Positions 28,263-42,200 of a stretch of DNA of 64,000 nucleotides are shown here, in pieces. The stretch lies in the NCBI GenBank assembly GCA_018881555.1, contig JACAXG010000107.1, positions 2,287,158-2,351,157 of the forward strand. Direction: 5' to 3'. The DNA is from Amblyornis subalaris. Its lineage: Eukaryota; Chordata; Aves; Passeriformes; Ptilonorhynchidae. The notes beneath the pieces were generated by a model that saw only the letters and a list, made by a program, of their open reading frames with translations, did no database searches and was not told the DNA's origin. Positions within the stretch are counted from its first letter, which is position 1, and every line of letters begins with the position of its first letter. The position numbers were made by a program, and so were the translations under genes.

Positions 28263-31200
28263 AATCAGTGGGAAAAAACNAAACCTTCTTTTATTCAGAA
28301 GCAATCTGTCCATGGATTCCCATGGAAAAGCAGAGTGGATGTGAAGATGTCAAAATAAGCTAAAATTGGGCAGTACAAACCCACCCTCCCCTGAGTGCCC
28401 CACACACTTTGCTGCACCTACAGCACAGATTTCACAGCACACAGCAGGCACTTTACAAAGCAGTTTTCCCCAAATCACAAAAATCTGGGCTTCTGCCCTA
28501 GAAGTGTTTTTTAGCCTTTCATCAGGATGTTTAGCTCTCTGCTCAATGAAAATGAGAGAAAATGCCCTAATTTCTGTGTGTAAGCTATGCTGATATACAG
28601 CCAGATGTACATTGGAGATTTGTGATTAATATTTATTGTGATGGTGAATTCAGGCTTAAATATGCAAAGCAGGTTTTTTTTTTCCCCAGGAGTAAATTTA
28701 TGGGTTTACCATAGATTCGTGTATTGCCTCAAGCTAATTTTTTAGTTACGTTTTCTACAACATGAAAATCAATGACAGAATTTTTGATTTCATCTTCCAG
28801 ACGCATTTTTTTACATTCAGTAAAGAAATTCAAGAAACATCTTTTAAAATAGTGTATCACTGACAAGGACTAAAAGAACCTTTTACCCACAGATTGCTCC
28901 TGCAGAAGTTAATGGAGTCAGCACATTTAAACTTTGGTCAGTAAGGGAAACAAAGTTTTCTCTATTCATCTAATTTTAGCCTAAAGAGAAGCTATAACTT
29001 GGGTGATTTAAAAATTATTGAAATGCACTGAAATCTTACCTCTCATCCTTCCAAAAAAACTCAACCTAAAACAGGACATCTAATAAAAAGGAACAAGAAC
29101 AGCTTATTATTTTCAAATTAAATTGTTAGCCAAACTCAGGAAATAATATAACTCCAAAAATGCTCATTTCAGAGTATAAATAACTTCCATATATAGGCAG
29201 AAGACTCTTGCCAAATAGTGATGGCTGTCGAACAAATCCAAACTGCAGCATTCTTCCATGAAAGATTTCTAAAAGATGCAGAAAAAAATCTGAAAGTTGA
29301 GAAAACAGAGAAAAATCACCACAAATATAAAGAAGCAACTGGAAGAGGGAAAACAAAATGTGACTGTGGGAACTTNGCTAAGAGACGCTTACAGGGAACA
29401 TTTTGCCTTTTTGGTACCTTAGTATGATATTTGTCCTTTTAGATTTACACACAGCAGTAACAAATGCTGCTAACATCAGTCTGTTCATCAGACCCAACTA
29501 CTCTCAGCACTGTCAAAGCAGCGAGAACAGCAACACANGATGCTCAGGAACATCAGGAGCACCAGTGGGGAAATCCACCTTTGACAGCCACATCCAGCTT
29601 TTTGCGTTCTTACTATCCAAGTCTCAGAAAGCTCATCTAGGACCTGATCAAGGTGATTAAACAGACTGCTCCACTGGCAAAGGCATCACATTTTTCTTCT
29701 CTTCTACCCATCTGCACAAAAGTTTGTTTAAAAAATTAAGCCAGCTGTTCATAAAAAACACCAACAAAACTATCTGATGCCTTAACTTTTTACTTCCAGT
29801 AGAAATGACCTTTAAGAATTTCCAGCCATTCTTCCTTGTTAGTTCTGTTCCTTGTACCCTCAATGTGTCACACCAGGCTTCACCAAGGAAACTGATGAGC
29901 CTTACTGAAAATTAGGATAAGGGGTATGTAAGCCAAGATAAGCACATTTAATAAGGGAAAATAATTGAATATAATAGTAAATCTGTTATTTGATTTTAAA
30001 AATATGCAGTTAGCACTGATGCAACAGTGTCAATATCCTTGTCAAAACTTCTTTCATGTTAAGGAGAACTAAANATTCAAACTTCTCAGACCTGAGCCAC
30101 AGCAGCCATCGAGTCTGGGCAGAAAACCAGCCAGAGACTCCTGCACTGTCCAGCTCTGCAAGGAAAAGCTTTTTGCTTTTCAGATGAACACAAACTAGGG
30201 AAATAAAATTAAACTCCAGTGAAAAAAGACTGAAAATTATTTTCCTTTTATTCTTTAGCAAGAACTCTAGAGAAAAATATTTCCCCGTAAGGGCAGCCAT
30301 GGGTTACAGCCACATGCAGCTGGTCCCANGTACAAACCCAGGGCAAACTTCCCCAACAGCAAACAGGGATGGAAACACAAACTGCAAACACTTTAAGCCT
30401 CTTTCTTTCTCTGCACTTTATGCTGACTTTTTTGCACTTCTTGAACAGTTTCTGCTTTCAGCTGCTTCTCCTCACTTAATAATACCTTCACATTTCTGCA
30501 ATAAAACTTGTAGAGAAGAAAAGCTTTTTCAGTGATGTAAACCCAGCATATTTTATTTTTGTTTTGCCTTTTTTTCATTCTAAGTAGCCTCTGATTTTAA
30601 CCATGGCTACCAAATTTCAGAATTATGAACAGCCAGGTGGTACCACAAACTGGTGTTCCAAACCCAAGAAATATGTACATAGCAGGAAACATTCCTTTGA
30701 TACTGAAACAAAGAGCATCTGGATCATTTTTTCCTTCTGCTTGAGACAATTCATGTCTCAAACTATTGTGCTGTCTGTATCGGGAGTTCACTAATTACTA
30801 AAACTACTTGTTATTACACATATCTAATTATTATTATCAGTAAGTCCAGAATATAGACACATTTCAAAAGAACGACCCTAACAACTACCACTTCCACCCA
30901 CAACAGAACTAGGATGTATTAAGNAAAAAACCCACTACAAGATTAGACAGAAAAAAAAAGATAACTTGATCAATTTTCAGATTCTTCTGAAAGAACTACA
31001 AAAATAACAGATAACTGGAAACCATAATAGAAGCTTTAAAGTTCGCCATCTGACAGTATCACAAAATCTTACTTGAAAAGTCTTGGACAAAAAATTAAAC
31101 ATGCTGGAAGAATGCAGGCAAGTGGTAATGAACAAGTGGAGAGAGCTAGGAAGGAACTGAAAGAATATAATTTAGGCAAGCTTTTATTGTGGCATATGCC

Positions 31201-34200
31201 AAAAACAAGGGTTATCCCACCGAATGGAACTTGTCAGAAAGTGTAACACTGGAAGTGTGGCACAAATGTTCACAGAAAATGACAGCTTGGAGAAACAGAT
31301 GCATGAATAAACTGTTATGCCTACAACAATGTAAGCTGATCTTGGCATGCAGGGAAAAATATTTAATGTATTTCAAGAAACTTGTTAATTAGGAATAGAA
31401 GCATGGAATACTTAGGAGTGGAACTACTGGTAAGAGGCACTGGCAGAGAAAAGGCAGAGCACATTTAACCACAGCATTTAGGTCAGTCTTAGCATTAGAA
31501 GACCTATGACACAGCATAGAACTGTTTGTCAAAACCAGGTTCCACTTCCAGCTGGGAAAACAGCACACCAATTTGAAGGGGCTTACAAAAATTAAAAATT
31601 CCAGAATGCTGGAAAGACTGAACTTTAAGGCAGGAAAAAAAAAATAAACCCTAAACATGCCAGTTTCACAAAGTAATACATGAGATGGGGGAACGAACAC
31701 ATGAGGTTTGCAAAAANATGGGTTAATAGGGAAACCAAAACTCACTGAGCACCAACAGTATTTAGTCTCTTTAGCCCCTTTCAGTAACATCACAGGCAAT
31801 ATATATGTGCTGTCTTTGCATCAGGAGTAAAGCACATTCAAACAGAAATGCTGTGAGATCCTATCTGATAGCTCCACGGAATCTATTTCGTCTCCCCGAA
31901 CGGTTTAACTCTAGCAAATTACACAGTGACAAGATGGTGAAGGCTACAATGCTATTTCCATTTTAAATCATGCCTCAAATATTTCTATTTCTCAGGGGAA
32001 AAAACCCAAACACAACTGTATCTATTAGAAATACAACACATCATGCCTGGATTCCACTTTGAAGCTGAATTTCTGTGAGAAAGTTACCATAAGACTTAAG
32101 CTACTCGAGTTCACAAAATATTTCCTTCCACATTCCTTTTTTTATTAGCAAAATGCAGATAAAATATCAAAAATGTTTTAAATCAAAGTTNATTGAATAT
32201 GTTATTGCTCATAATAACCAGAGCATTTGTTGCACGTGAAGAAGTGTTTAAAAATAGCAGAACTTGCAGCTGTCTGAAAATTACATGTCCAATAGCCTTA
32301 AGTCATAACTTCTCTCAACTTGAGGCTTGGAATGATGCTNTAAAATTTTTGCACGTGTGGTATCTGAAGGGAGAGGAGTGAAAGAGACCTTTTGGGCTTT
32401 TACACCTTGGCATTTTCTAGCTCACAGAAAGCTCACTGTGCTTTCAAGTTGGAAATTCCTCTGAAAACAGAGTGCAACCTACGCATCTCTGAAGTGATTT
32501 GTAAAATATTACTGTTGAAACACCGACGCAGTCAGTGTATAAATCTGAACCAATATGATTACTGAATTTGCATTAAGCAGCAAATGAGATATGATAACTA
32601 GGGTGAGAAACCACAGCTGTGTTTTTGGAAAACACCTGATCTCATCTGAGTTTTAAGCAGGAAGAGGAAAACATCTAATTTTCCAGGATATCTAAAAGCT
32701 TGANGAAGAGAAAAAGCAGTGGAATATAGATTTTCTGTACAATTGGCTCNTTAACAGACTCCTAGCACTGACCAAATCCCTTGTTTTGCAGGGAGAAAGG
32801 ATATCTGCAAAACAATTTAAACTGAGAGTGGTGTCCCTGTATCCCCAATCCTTGCTCAGCAAGCAGCCTGGCAACTCCACTGGACTGATGTATTCTGCTC
32901 CCCAACAGGGATTCCTGCTCTTCCTTAGGTGATCCAGAAAGGAAAATCAAGCAAAATATGTGGATGCAGCCTCTGAATAAAGAAGTGCAGGCAGACATTG
33001 TCACATGCACTACTGTAACAAGTTTGTGTGAAGAGCCTGGCTCCCTCCAAGGCACCATCTCCTGTCACCCAGCATCACCATGCCCTCGGCACCCCAAACT
33101 GATGGGGGTGCAACTGGGGACAGACCACGGCTCTGTGCTTTCCCCAGAGCTGCAAGAGGAACGGCACTGACACTGCCCTGATGGCTCTGGTTCAACTCAG
33201 CTTTAGTTCTTTTCCTTTTCCCCCAAACTCTAGCACCTGNTACAGCCCCTTTGTGGCTTCTCTCTGGTCTCTTTTTTCGCCTCACAAGCGTTGCCGGGAG
33301 CAAACCTCTGGACCTTGTGCTTCAAACTGTGCCAGGTGTATCACACACTAAGCTCTCGTTCTAGTAGAGATTACTGCAGAGGAACTACTAATACAACCTC
33401 CAAGGAGATACACCACGACTGTAGTTATCTGATCTCCACTGCTCAGATCGTCCTGAAACATTTAATTTTCCTTGCATGTGCTCATCTGGCTCCTCTCGGC
33501 TTCCCTCCTGANGTTTCCATTCTGAGAGCCTGTGTGTGATGTGCAAGCAATCCCTCCCTCTGGATATATGCTCCTTTGTTTTCTTTTTGAGTGCTAGTAA
33601 GCAATTTCGAATAAACTTAGAAATGAACACATTTAATTNGCTTTAATTAAAATGCATTAAATATCATTAGTCTTTTAGTGATGCTAAACTTTAAAAAATT
33701 GCTAATAATTTATTAATGGCATATATATAATGATTGAAAATATTCCACTTGTGCAATGCATTTTATAGCCACATAACACACAGCAATATAAGATGCTATA
33801 TGGACTCAGATTAGGAAAAGTCTAGATCTCTCATGTGTATTATTCCCTTTGCCATATGTAACCAGATTATGCTGTTGTTATTTAAAGAACACATATTTTG
33901 CTGTGAATGCTGTAAAAGGCAAAATAAAAATTGGAGAGAAATGACTTGGGTTTTGCAGAATAAAAGTTGCAGCTTCAATACAGCACAGNAAAGGTAGGTG
34001 TGATTTGGCTCAACATAGAGAGCTAACATTAAAGAAATATAAATTCGTGAGAAGTATAGCAATAATATGCTCTCAAATACGGNGTGGAAAAAAATCCTGA
34101 AAATCTCCACTTATATTTCCAACTTTCCTTACATTACATCCAAAGGTGTGATGACAGGACAGCTCAGGTGCCTCACTCTGCAGCAGGANGCAACGAGGCT

Positions 34201-37200
34201 GAGTATTGCTCTGGACTTTTGCCAAATGTCATTCTTTGTCAACTCCACGGTAATTAGGAACCTGTCTCTGTGCATGAGGAAGCAGAACTTCTCCTTGCAT
34301 ACTGCTTCTTACAGAAACTGAACTGCCTCAGGTATGTTCGTGTACCACGCTACCTCTGACCAGGAGAGGTTCCAGGCTTAACAAAGCTTTGGCTCATTAA
34401 AATGACAAGGTCACAGCTCCTTCCTAATGCTACAGAAAGGAATGACCTACCATTCACAGAGAGAATGGCCCTAATGCAGCTGTTCAAAAAGCAAGCCCGA
34501 CCTTAGCGGGATGCTGGGACACTAAATGCAGGGAAGGAAACAAAGTCACCTAATTCTGGAGAATACTGTTTAGGTGTTACCTGATCGCTCCCGTGTTCTC
34601 TCCCTGTTAATGTGATACTAAGTGGACACAACTTATTGCAGGGATCTCTCCCTCTGGAGCTCACTTGTTCCCTCATCTCACTTGTCCTTTCAGAAAAGAT
34701 TATCTGGGAAAGCAAAACTTACACCAATTAAGGCAGCAAAGAAACTGTAAAACTGGACATGTGAAGGCTGCAGTAACTCTGAGGAGTTTGAGCTGCACTC
34801 AGCTCGTGACAAGNGAAAGCAAGCAGGTTTTTAATCCACATCTAAGTTTTTCCTCAGAAAACCAGCATGTAGAGTCTTCCCCTTGAGATACTACCAGTAC
34901 ATTTCATCTCTTCTAAATGACATTAAAAGGTAATAACAGCTTAATGCAAAGATGTGCTGCACTGAGAAACAGATCTAAGACAATGAGGCTGTAGCAGAAA
35001 GCTCCTCTGCCACTTAACAATAGGGAATGAAAACATTTTCATTTATTTTCACTTAAAAAGGAAGTCAGAGTCCTGTGACTGCATTGATAGGAACGATGTA
35101 CACACACTTCTTTGCCTTGAACTAAGGAAAAAGGAGCTGGTTCTTTCAGATGGAGTGGCAGTGCACAGAAGTCTTCAGCTTTGCCTCCCTTTGCTCCCGA
35201 TAAAAGCTTGGAGCAATGAACTCTCAGGAGATTAGCGCACACACGCCAGCTCCAAAAACTTTAGGCAGCATACATGTTCCTTTGAGTCTTGTACATGTGT
35301 TGTGTATAATGTGCTCTTTCTGATATTAAAAAGTTGCTAAGTTGTTCTCAAGCTGGAAAGGGTTTTCCATTTAGATAAGGCCAAAGCCACTCCACAGCAC
35401 AAGCACATGTGTAACACTGGAGACTGAGAGCAGCACAAGCNTTGGTCATTCCACCAGGGGCTGATAAGAACAAGATATTATACAAATCCTACTCTAAGTT
35501 ATTTAACCCCAACATGCATTATTCCGGTGGCACTGCCAGCATCACCTTCCCACATCCCACACCTTTCTTTCCCAGCAGATTGTAACCAGTTGTCCTGTCC
35601 TTCTGCTTGGCTCTTTGCATTTAATCACTCTAAAAGTCCCCAACCTTGACTACTAAAAATACCAGCTGGACATTACTCTGTATATTATGCAGAGTCAGCC
35701 CTCATATACAGGAGAAAGGAAGAAAACTATTGAGATAAAAAAAATCAACATTTCCATTTGTCTCAGTTTCTTCAGTGTGTTGGCAGCACCTTCGGATCAA
35801 ACATGATTCTCTCCTCTGCAAACACAGATTTGACACCAGGATGGGCTCTACTGCCTGTCCTGAAAGAGCGTAACAACCTTGCACTTATTTATCATCATTC
35901 ACACATACAGGTCTAACATCCAACCTAGAAAACACACATGCACTGCTGGATTTACTCTTAAAAATATAAATATATGCTTGCTGGATGCTTTCAGTGAATG
36001 GGACCTGGCCTCAGCTCAGCATCCCTTCAATTGCTGCTGAAACCCAGGAATTGAGGTGGGAGGACGCGGCAGCTCCTCGGCGGCACAGAACAGCACTGAG
36101 CAGTTTCTCCTCCANGAATTTGAAACTGCTCGGGGCATTTAGGTTGGCAGAACTCTATAACCCAACTGGAACCACGCCAGCAGGGTTCACATGCTGCTCT
36201 TGAAAAGTGAGCCACCGAGGCTTTAATCACCACAAGTGGCAAGGACTTAATTTTTCATCTCATTTGAAATATGCCAGGCTCAAGAGCAGACCGAGCTTCT
36301 TATAAAATGCCATCTACTAATCAACACTGTTTCCTGCCTCATTGGATTGCCTTGGATGTCTCCTGTCACGAGTCCTGCTTAGCTTAGCCTGTGACCTAGG
36401 AAAATCTTAGCCCACCATGGCAGGGCACAGGACACGTCCCACACACAGGACACATGGATCATTGATACTGCAAAATTCAACCTCCTACTTCACCTGACAT
36501 TCTTCACTTCCCACACCAGTGGGAGCATTTTGCCTTTGGCCAGGCAGCAGGGCTAGGTTTTAGGACCACAGCTGTACCCTGGCATCCCATCTGTGGGACA
36601 TTCCAGCAGGGGATCTAGGAGATGTGATGGGAGTTTGCCTCAGCAAAGAGGGACCAAAACATACCTGCAAGGAGNTCAGCTCAGCGAGCTCACGTCAGAA
36701 GGAATATCTGTGTGAAGGAAAAGCCCCTTAAACAGATGGGCCCTTTGTAAAACTGAGGTTTACACTGAGGTTTTGAAGAAATTCAGTGTTTCAGCCTGAA
36801 TCACTGGAAATTTGAAACAGATACTATGCGTAAACTGTACTCTGTGAAAATCAGCTCATCTAAGGGAAGTTTGCAACATCAGTATTAAGATACTTATCAC
36901 TTTTTAATTCACACGAAGTTTACTTTNCCCAAGAGTCCTAAAAAATACTGAATTGTGTCAATACACACAATANTGTGATCAACCCTTCACATGCTGCAGT
37001 TTGTAAGTGTAACTGAACTATACAGCAACACTGTGACAACAAAATTCTACCTAGTTTTTTCAGCTCATCACAACCAATGTGATCTAATATTATGGTTTTA
37101 AGGACTATGGAAAAAAAAGTTGAGGTCTGATGCTACATGAGGGTAAATGGATGGCTAAATCTCACCAAAATCTAACTGTATTTTCACTGGTAATTCTAAA

Positions 37201-39151
37201 GCTTCTTAAAATACNCCCCAAAATACCCCAACTCAAGTTCCCTGGCCAAGGGTATGTGATTTTAACTGTATCTTTTATCTTAGAAAAAGCCATAGAATAT
37301 ATGTACATGTTTTTATCACACTGAAGATATTTGTAAAATATTTTATACACACCCCCCAAAAAAGGTAACTGAATGTTAACTTTGCTGATCTGAACACGTA
37401 AAGCCTGTAATACAGAAAATTAAAACTGTTGCACATAAANATGGTAAAAATCCATCAATTCTCTTCTAAACAGCAAAAGAAACTACTTATTTCTGAAAGC
37501 TTAGGGATGAGCTATCACCTTCAGCAGTATTGCGATTTCAAATACTCAGAACAGAGAGAAAGCCTCTTGAGCAATTGTGTGAAAAAGTTTCCCATGCAAA
37601 ACCCAACGCATCCTTGTTTCATATTTAATTTGCAACAGGATCCCCAGCAGCTGAGCTGTGAGAGCTCTCCTGGCTGGTGCCTGGCTGCCTGCTGAGACGG
37701 GCTCCACACGAAGGGAGCACGCGATTGAAGCCCAAATCCTCAGAGCTGCACCTCAGCTCCCTTTAAAGTTAATCTGAACACACCGGACTCCAAAGGAAAT
37801 GAAAAGTGAGTTCCTCTCCCTTCCTATGGCACCNGCACTTCCTGTGTTTTAGCGATTGGTCAAGAACTATTATTTCCTCCGTGCTATTCCCAGTTGTGAC
37901 TGTCAGACGTAATTAGCGTTGTCCGCACACAAGCGCAAAATATTTGTTTAAATAAGTCTGGAACCAAAGTCCTGCATGCACAGAAACCTGGAGAAACGTG
38001 GAGAAACTCGGAGAATATTAAGATTCAAATATGCTGTACCTGAACGAACATGCTGCTCTAAATATTTAGAAATGCAAAGTTCATTTGCTGAGATGAATAT
38101 CCATAAAAATCTATGCAAGATAAGGGGTATTAAAATTATTCACTCTCCAGTTCAGGATGGATTATTTGGCCAATCTGTTAAGCTGTACCTCTCAGACACC
38201 CAGAATCAGTACCATCCTCCTCCCCTCAGGGAAAAGAGCTCATAACGTTTGAAGAAAAGTATGCTCCATCCCAACCGTAGGAATACACATGAAACACAGA
38301 GTCTTCCTTTAACACAACTCTTTGGAATGGGAAAGCAGCAGACATCAACAGTGCGAATGCAGAGGGCAAACAAGTTCACCAAAGAAAATAAATTAAGCAG
38401 AATGTTGCAGATTGTAAAGTGGCCAGAATAAAGGCCATTTAAGTTGTTATCGACCTGTTTCAAACACACACAGGCAAAGCTAAACTTCGGTTTATCTCTC
38501 CATATAAAATACCACCCCTGGCAGCGTGGCGTCATCGCTTATAACCATCATTGAAACATTAATCTCAAACCAAGTCAGAGAAATTTGGGACTTACTGTGC
38601 TACCACCTGAAGACCCACTGTTTTCCAGCCTTGGGCTAAGTACAAGCCAGATCCAGCCCTGCTCAAGTTTGACATTGCTCCTCAAAAACACAGGTATGCT
38701 ACGGTAGGCTTTGCTTAACCGACCAAACAATACACACTTATACACAACGTGCACACGGGGTTACATTTTACCCAGTCACGCTGTTCAAAGAAACAGAATC
38801 TAAACTAGAGAAATACAGAAAAATACCATCTTGTCAAGGCCTCAGAAAACCATTAATGTTTCTAATGAGTGCAATTACAAAAATGAAAGATTCCGAAAAA
38901 ACACAGCTAAAGATGAACTTTAATTATCCAAGCGTCTGCCTACATGAAGCAGGGTCATGTCTCCAAATGTCTTCACATTTGAACTCCCCTGTTATCCATC
39001 CAATATTACATTTCTCAGAGTCTTGCAGAATTAAGTGGACCTGCCTACACACAAAAATGAGTTATCCCTTCCTAATGACTTACCCAGTCACTAGTATTCC
39101 CTTTAGTTGAGAGGTGGAGAAAACAGGAGCATGTACCAAAGGTGAAGACTG

Positions 39152-39200
39152 GAAGAACGTGATCTCTAAGGTCCCTTCCAACCCTAACCATTCTAAGAAG
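39152..39200 (+). mobile_element. CR1 LINE remnant, 3' tail only
   Basis: About 50 bp remain: GTGATCTCTAAGGTCCCTTC followed by CAACCCTAACCATTCTAAGA. This is the extreme 3' tail of a CR1 element in plus orientation. Confidence 0.85.
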
Positions 39201-42200
39201 ACACTGAAGTCAAGAGCTGTATGGTAAAGTGCTTATCTGTGTGTGGCAAGAGACAAGTAATTCAAATGAGCTTTCTTAGTCATAATTTTAAAAATTAGAA
39301 GGCAGAATTCCTTGGTCTTAACCGGGACTGAACCACATGCAGAAGCTCATAATGAGTCATTCCCCTGATTAATGCAGGAGAGATAGAGGGTCCCATAATC
39401 CACCCATGATCTTTGTCTAGACAACGGCTTGTTCTGATGCTGAGATCAAGGTTAGGTTCAGCTANGCTTGAAAATGTGCACATAAACACCAACCAATATC
39501 TATTCCCAAATAGCTCCAAGCATGGATATTTTCCACAGGAGGTAAGAAACGTTTCAGACACTTCAGAGGTGTTTAACTGAGAAAAGTTACTCTGCAAGTA
39601 ACACTTCTCTGGGCAGTTGTGTTATTCAGAACAACTACCTGGAGGGCACCTCCTGAATTTCAGGTGTGAACCATTCCCCGTGTCCATGTAAATGCCACAG
39701 TTGCTAATAAGCAGCAGGAGGATGCTGGCATTGCTTGAGAAACTTAAGGCCACGTCTCAAAATCAGATACACACATGAGGTTTCAACTAACATTTTCTAA
39801 TTCTATGTCCTTCCCCAACAATTCTCCCAAATACAGTACGAAATTAAGGCTTGCTCGGGCTACGAGATATTTCTCCGGAAGTTTGGCATAAATTCCTGGG
39901 CAGGGAGGTAACAATCAAATTTGTGGCTTTGCTCCCAGTAGCTAAATTAATTTTTATTTGTTTTTTAAGTGCCAGGAATTGTTAGCAATCACTAACATTT
40001 TCATTAAATAGAGCATCCTTGGTGGCAGAAGTCAGAGAAAGAAAGGAAAGCATTTGATTAAAGAAAAATAGGAAAAGCTTCTGCATGAAGAGACAACACT
40101 GAAAAATAATAAAGTTACCAGGTCAGCCCTTAAAATAGGCCAGTTGTGCTTCCCTTTTATCCTGCTTAAAGAATCAGCCAGACTTTCCATTTCCCACTCT
40201 CTCCCCTCAAGTCCCCAAAAATACCCGGGGCAGTAAGGGAAAGTCTGAAAGGCCTGAGAACAGTAACACCCAGCTATCAGACGATAACCTAATTTGAAAC
40301 TTATGCTTTCAAAGGCACAAAGGTGTCTGATGATCCAGCTGAAATAAAATCCTCGAGCATAGCTGCAGTAGACAGTGCAGGAAGCAACACAGGCACTAAA
40401 CAAAGTCACACATTGTCAGAAAAAGGAAAAAACTGATCTGACGTGACAAGTCAAGACAAGTGACAAAAGTTTTGCTGAAAAAGGATCAGTAGGAAATTAA
40501 AATCATGACAGCANTTCTGTTCAAAATACACAAGACAATAGAATCCTTTTATCACAAAGTCCCATTTTCTCCTCCAGTTTTATTCTAACCAAAATTGCAA
40601 TTTGCACATCACAATGCAGTGAAAGGATCCATGANTTTCATTCCCATTCCATGTAAATAATTTACTGCAAAAGGCTGGCTTTTTATCAGTCAACTTCTGC
40701 ATTTTNCAGTTTTTATTTTTGAATCCTTAAGAATCACTAACAACTTGTAAGTTATCTAAACAGGTCTGAAAACCAGAAAAATCTTTGTGAGAATGTTTTA
40801 AAAGGATGATATCCCCTTGAAGTCATGTTAGCTTCATTTCAATTGCTATATGCAGCAAATAAAACTAGATAGCTTAAGAAGCTAAAACAATAAATTTTCA
40901 CAATGCTGAATTTTTATAGTTAGTTTTACTTACTCCTTTCTATTGTAAAAAAAATGGAGGCAGCATCTTATAAAATTTATTTTCTGATTTGCTTCTTCAA
41001 GTATAGCCAGGTTCCACCTGGTTTATTTATTTTGAACGATACAACACTTAAAAGACCCCAAAAAACAAAAACATGAAAATTCATCACAAGCCTCTCCTAA
41101 AATTCAAACCAAACATTTTTAATTCATTTCCTCCATTTCCCACTTTCAGCTGCCATTAAATTTCTTTAAAAATACCAAGAGTTTTGGGGTTTTTTTCCAA
41201 AGACGTGAATTATTAGAAGTAGTTAGGTACTAGTCTCCTAGACAATGTAAAATAGTGCATGTGTCTGTCTCCATAGTCTACAGATCCCAGCTATGTGATT
41301 TCGTTCCTGCCATGGATAAAGTTTTACTATGCCACTTATTACATTGATTTTTTTTTTCTCCAAGCTGCAAATTAAAGAAGCTCTCCAGTGAAAGTCTATT
41401 TAACTCCACACTTAAAAAAAGAAAACTTCATTAAATCCTTTCTTGCAGGATTTCACTGGAAATTATGCTTTCGATTACGATACAACTTCTTAAGAAAAGG
41501 TAAAGATACAGTTGTCTTCCCAATTACAGCTTTATCAGCATGCCTTTGAGGAAAGTTATTTTTCTGTCTAATGGCAAGATTTAAACCAGGCACATTTTCT
41601 GTACACTTTTTTTTTGTTCCTGTCTCATATATTCCTTTTTTCTTTGAAACCTGCCTCTCCTATTGGCTCCTTCCCAATGCCTTTCTTCTGGCTGTATCTC
41701 AAGCTTGGCTGCTTTTCTCATTTTGTCTGTTTCTCCTGTTGCTCCTTCCTTGCTGGGCTGCTGCAGACGTGAGGACTCCTTCTCACAAAAGCAATCAGAG
41801 TCTGACTCTCAGCACACTGCACACACAGCTAAAGGATGCCTGCGAATATCAGCAACCAGGCACGGTGAGCAGCCAGGAGCGAAATCTTCACAGTCTGGCA
41901 GGGTTTTAACTCCTCAAACTGCTTGAGTACACAGTACCTGTTCGTTCAGGAGCGGTGGTTTCCTAACCAAGTGTACTGGAAAAGCTCTGTTGAAAAGATC
42001 ATTGCTGGTTCTAAATCATCAGTGCAGCTGCTAGAACGAGGGAGAGTTAGTCTGGGGTTAAACTAGATCTGGGGAAAGGGAGAAAGGTTTAAAAGCAACA
42101 ATAGCGAGATCTGTGTTACCAAAATGGCAAAGTGGATATCCCAGGATCCCTTTCAAAGCCCATCACACGCTGATTTACAAAAAGGGATTGGCTTTGTTTA

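Larger units (their letters stand above)
15843..39150. other. Intronic non-coding stretch without recognised genes
   Basis: No exon or RNA gene is recognised over these 23 kb. There are short repeats: a (CAG)5 run near 17.28 kb, a CTC run near 18.79 kb, poly-T near 20.94 kb and 28.25 kb, a 13-bp tandem near 25.3 kb and an AT-rich microsatellite near 27.05 kb. CpG-richer islets lie at about 20.01-20.18, 23.64-23.89 and 26.10-26.62 kb. A TAAT-rich, complex-looking segment lies at about 20.99-21.33 kb. Confidence 0.7.
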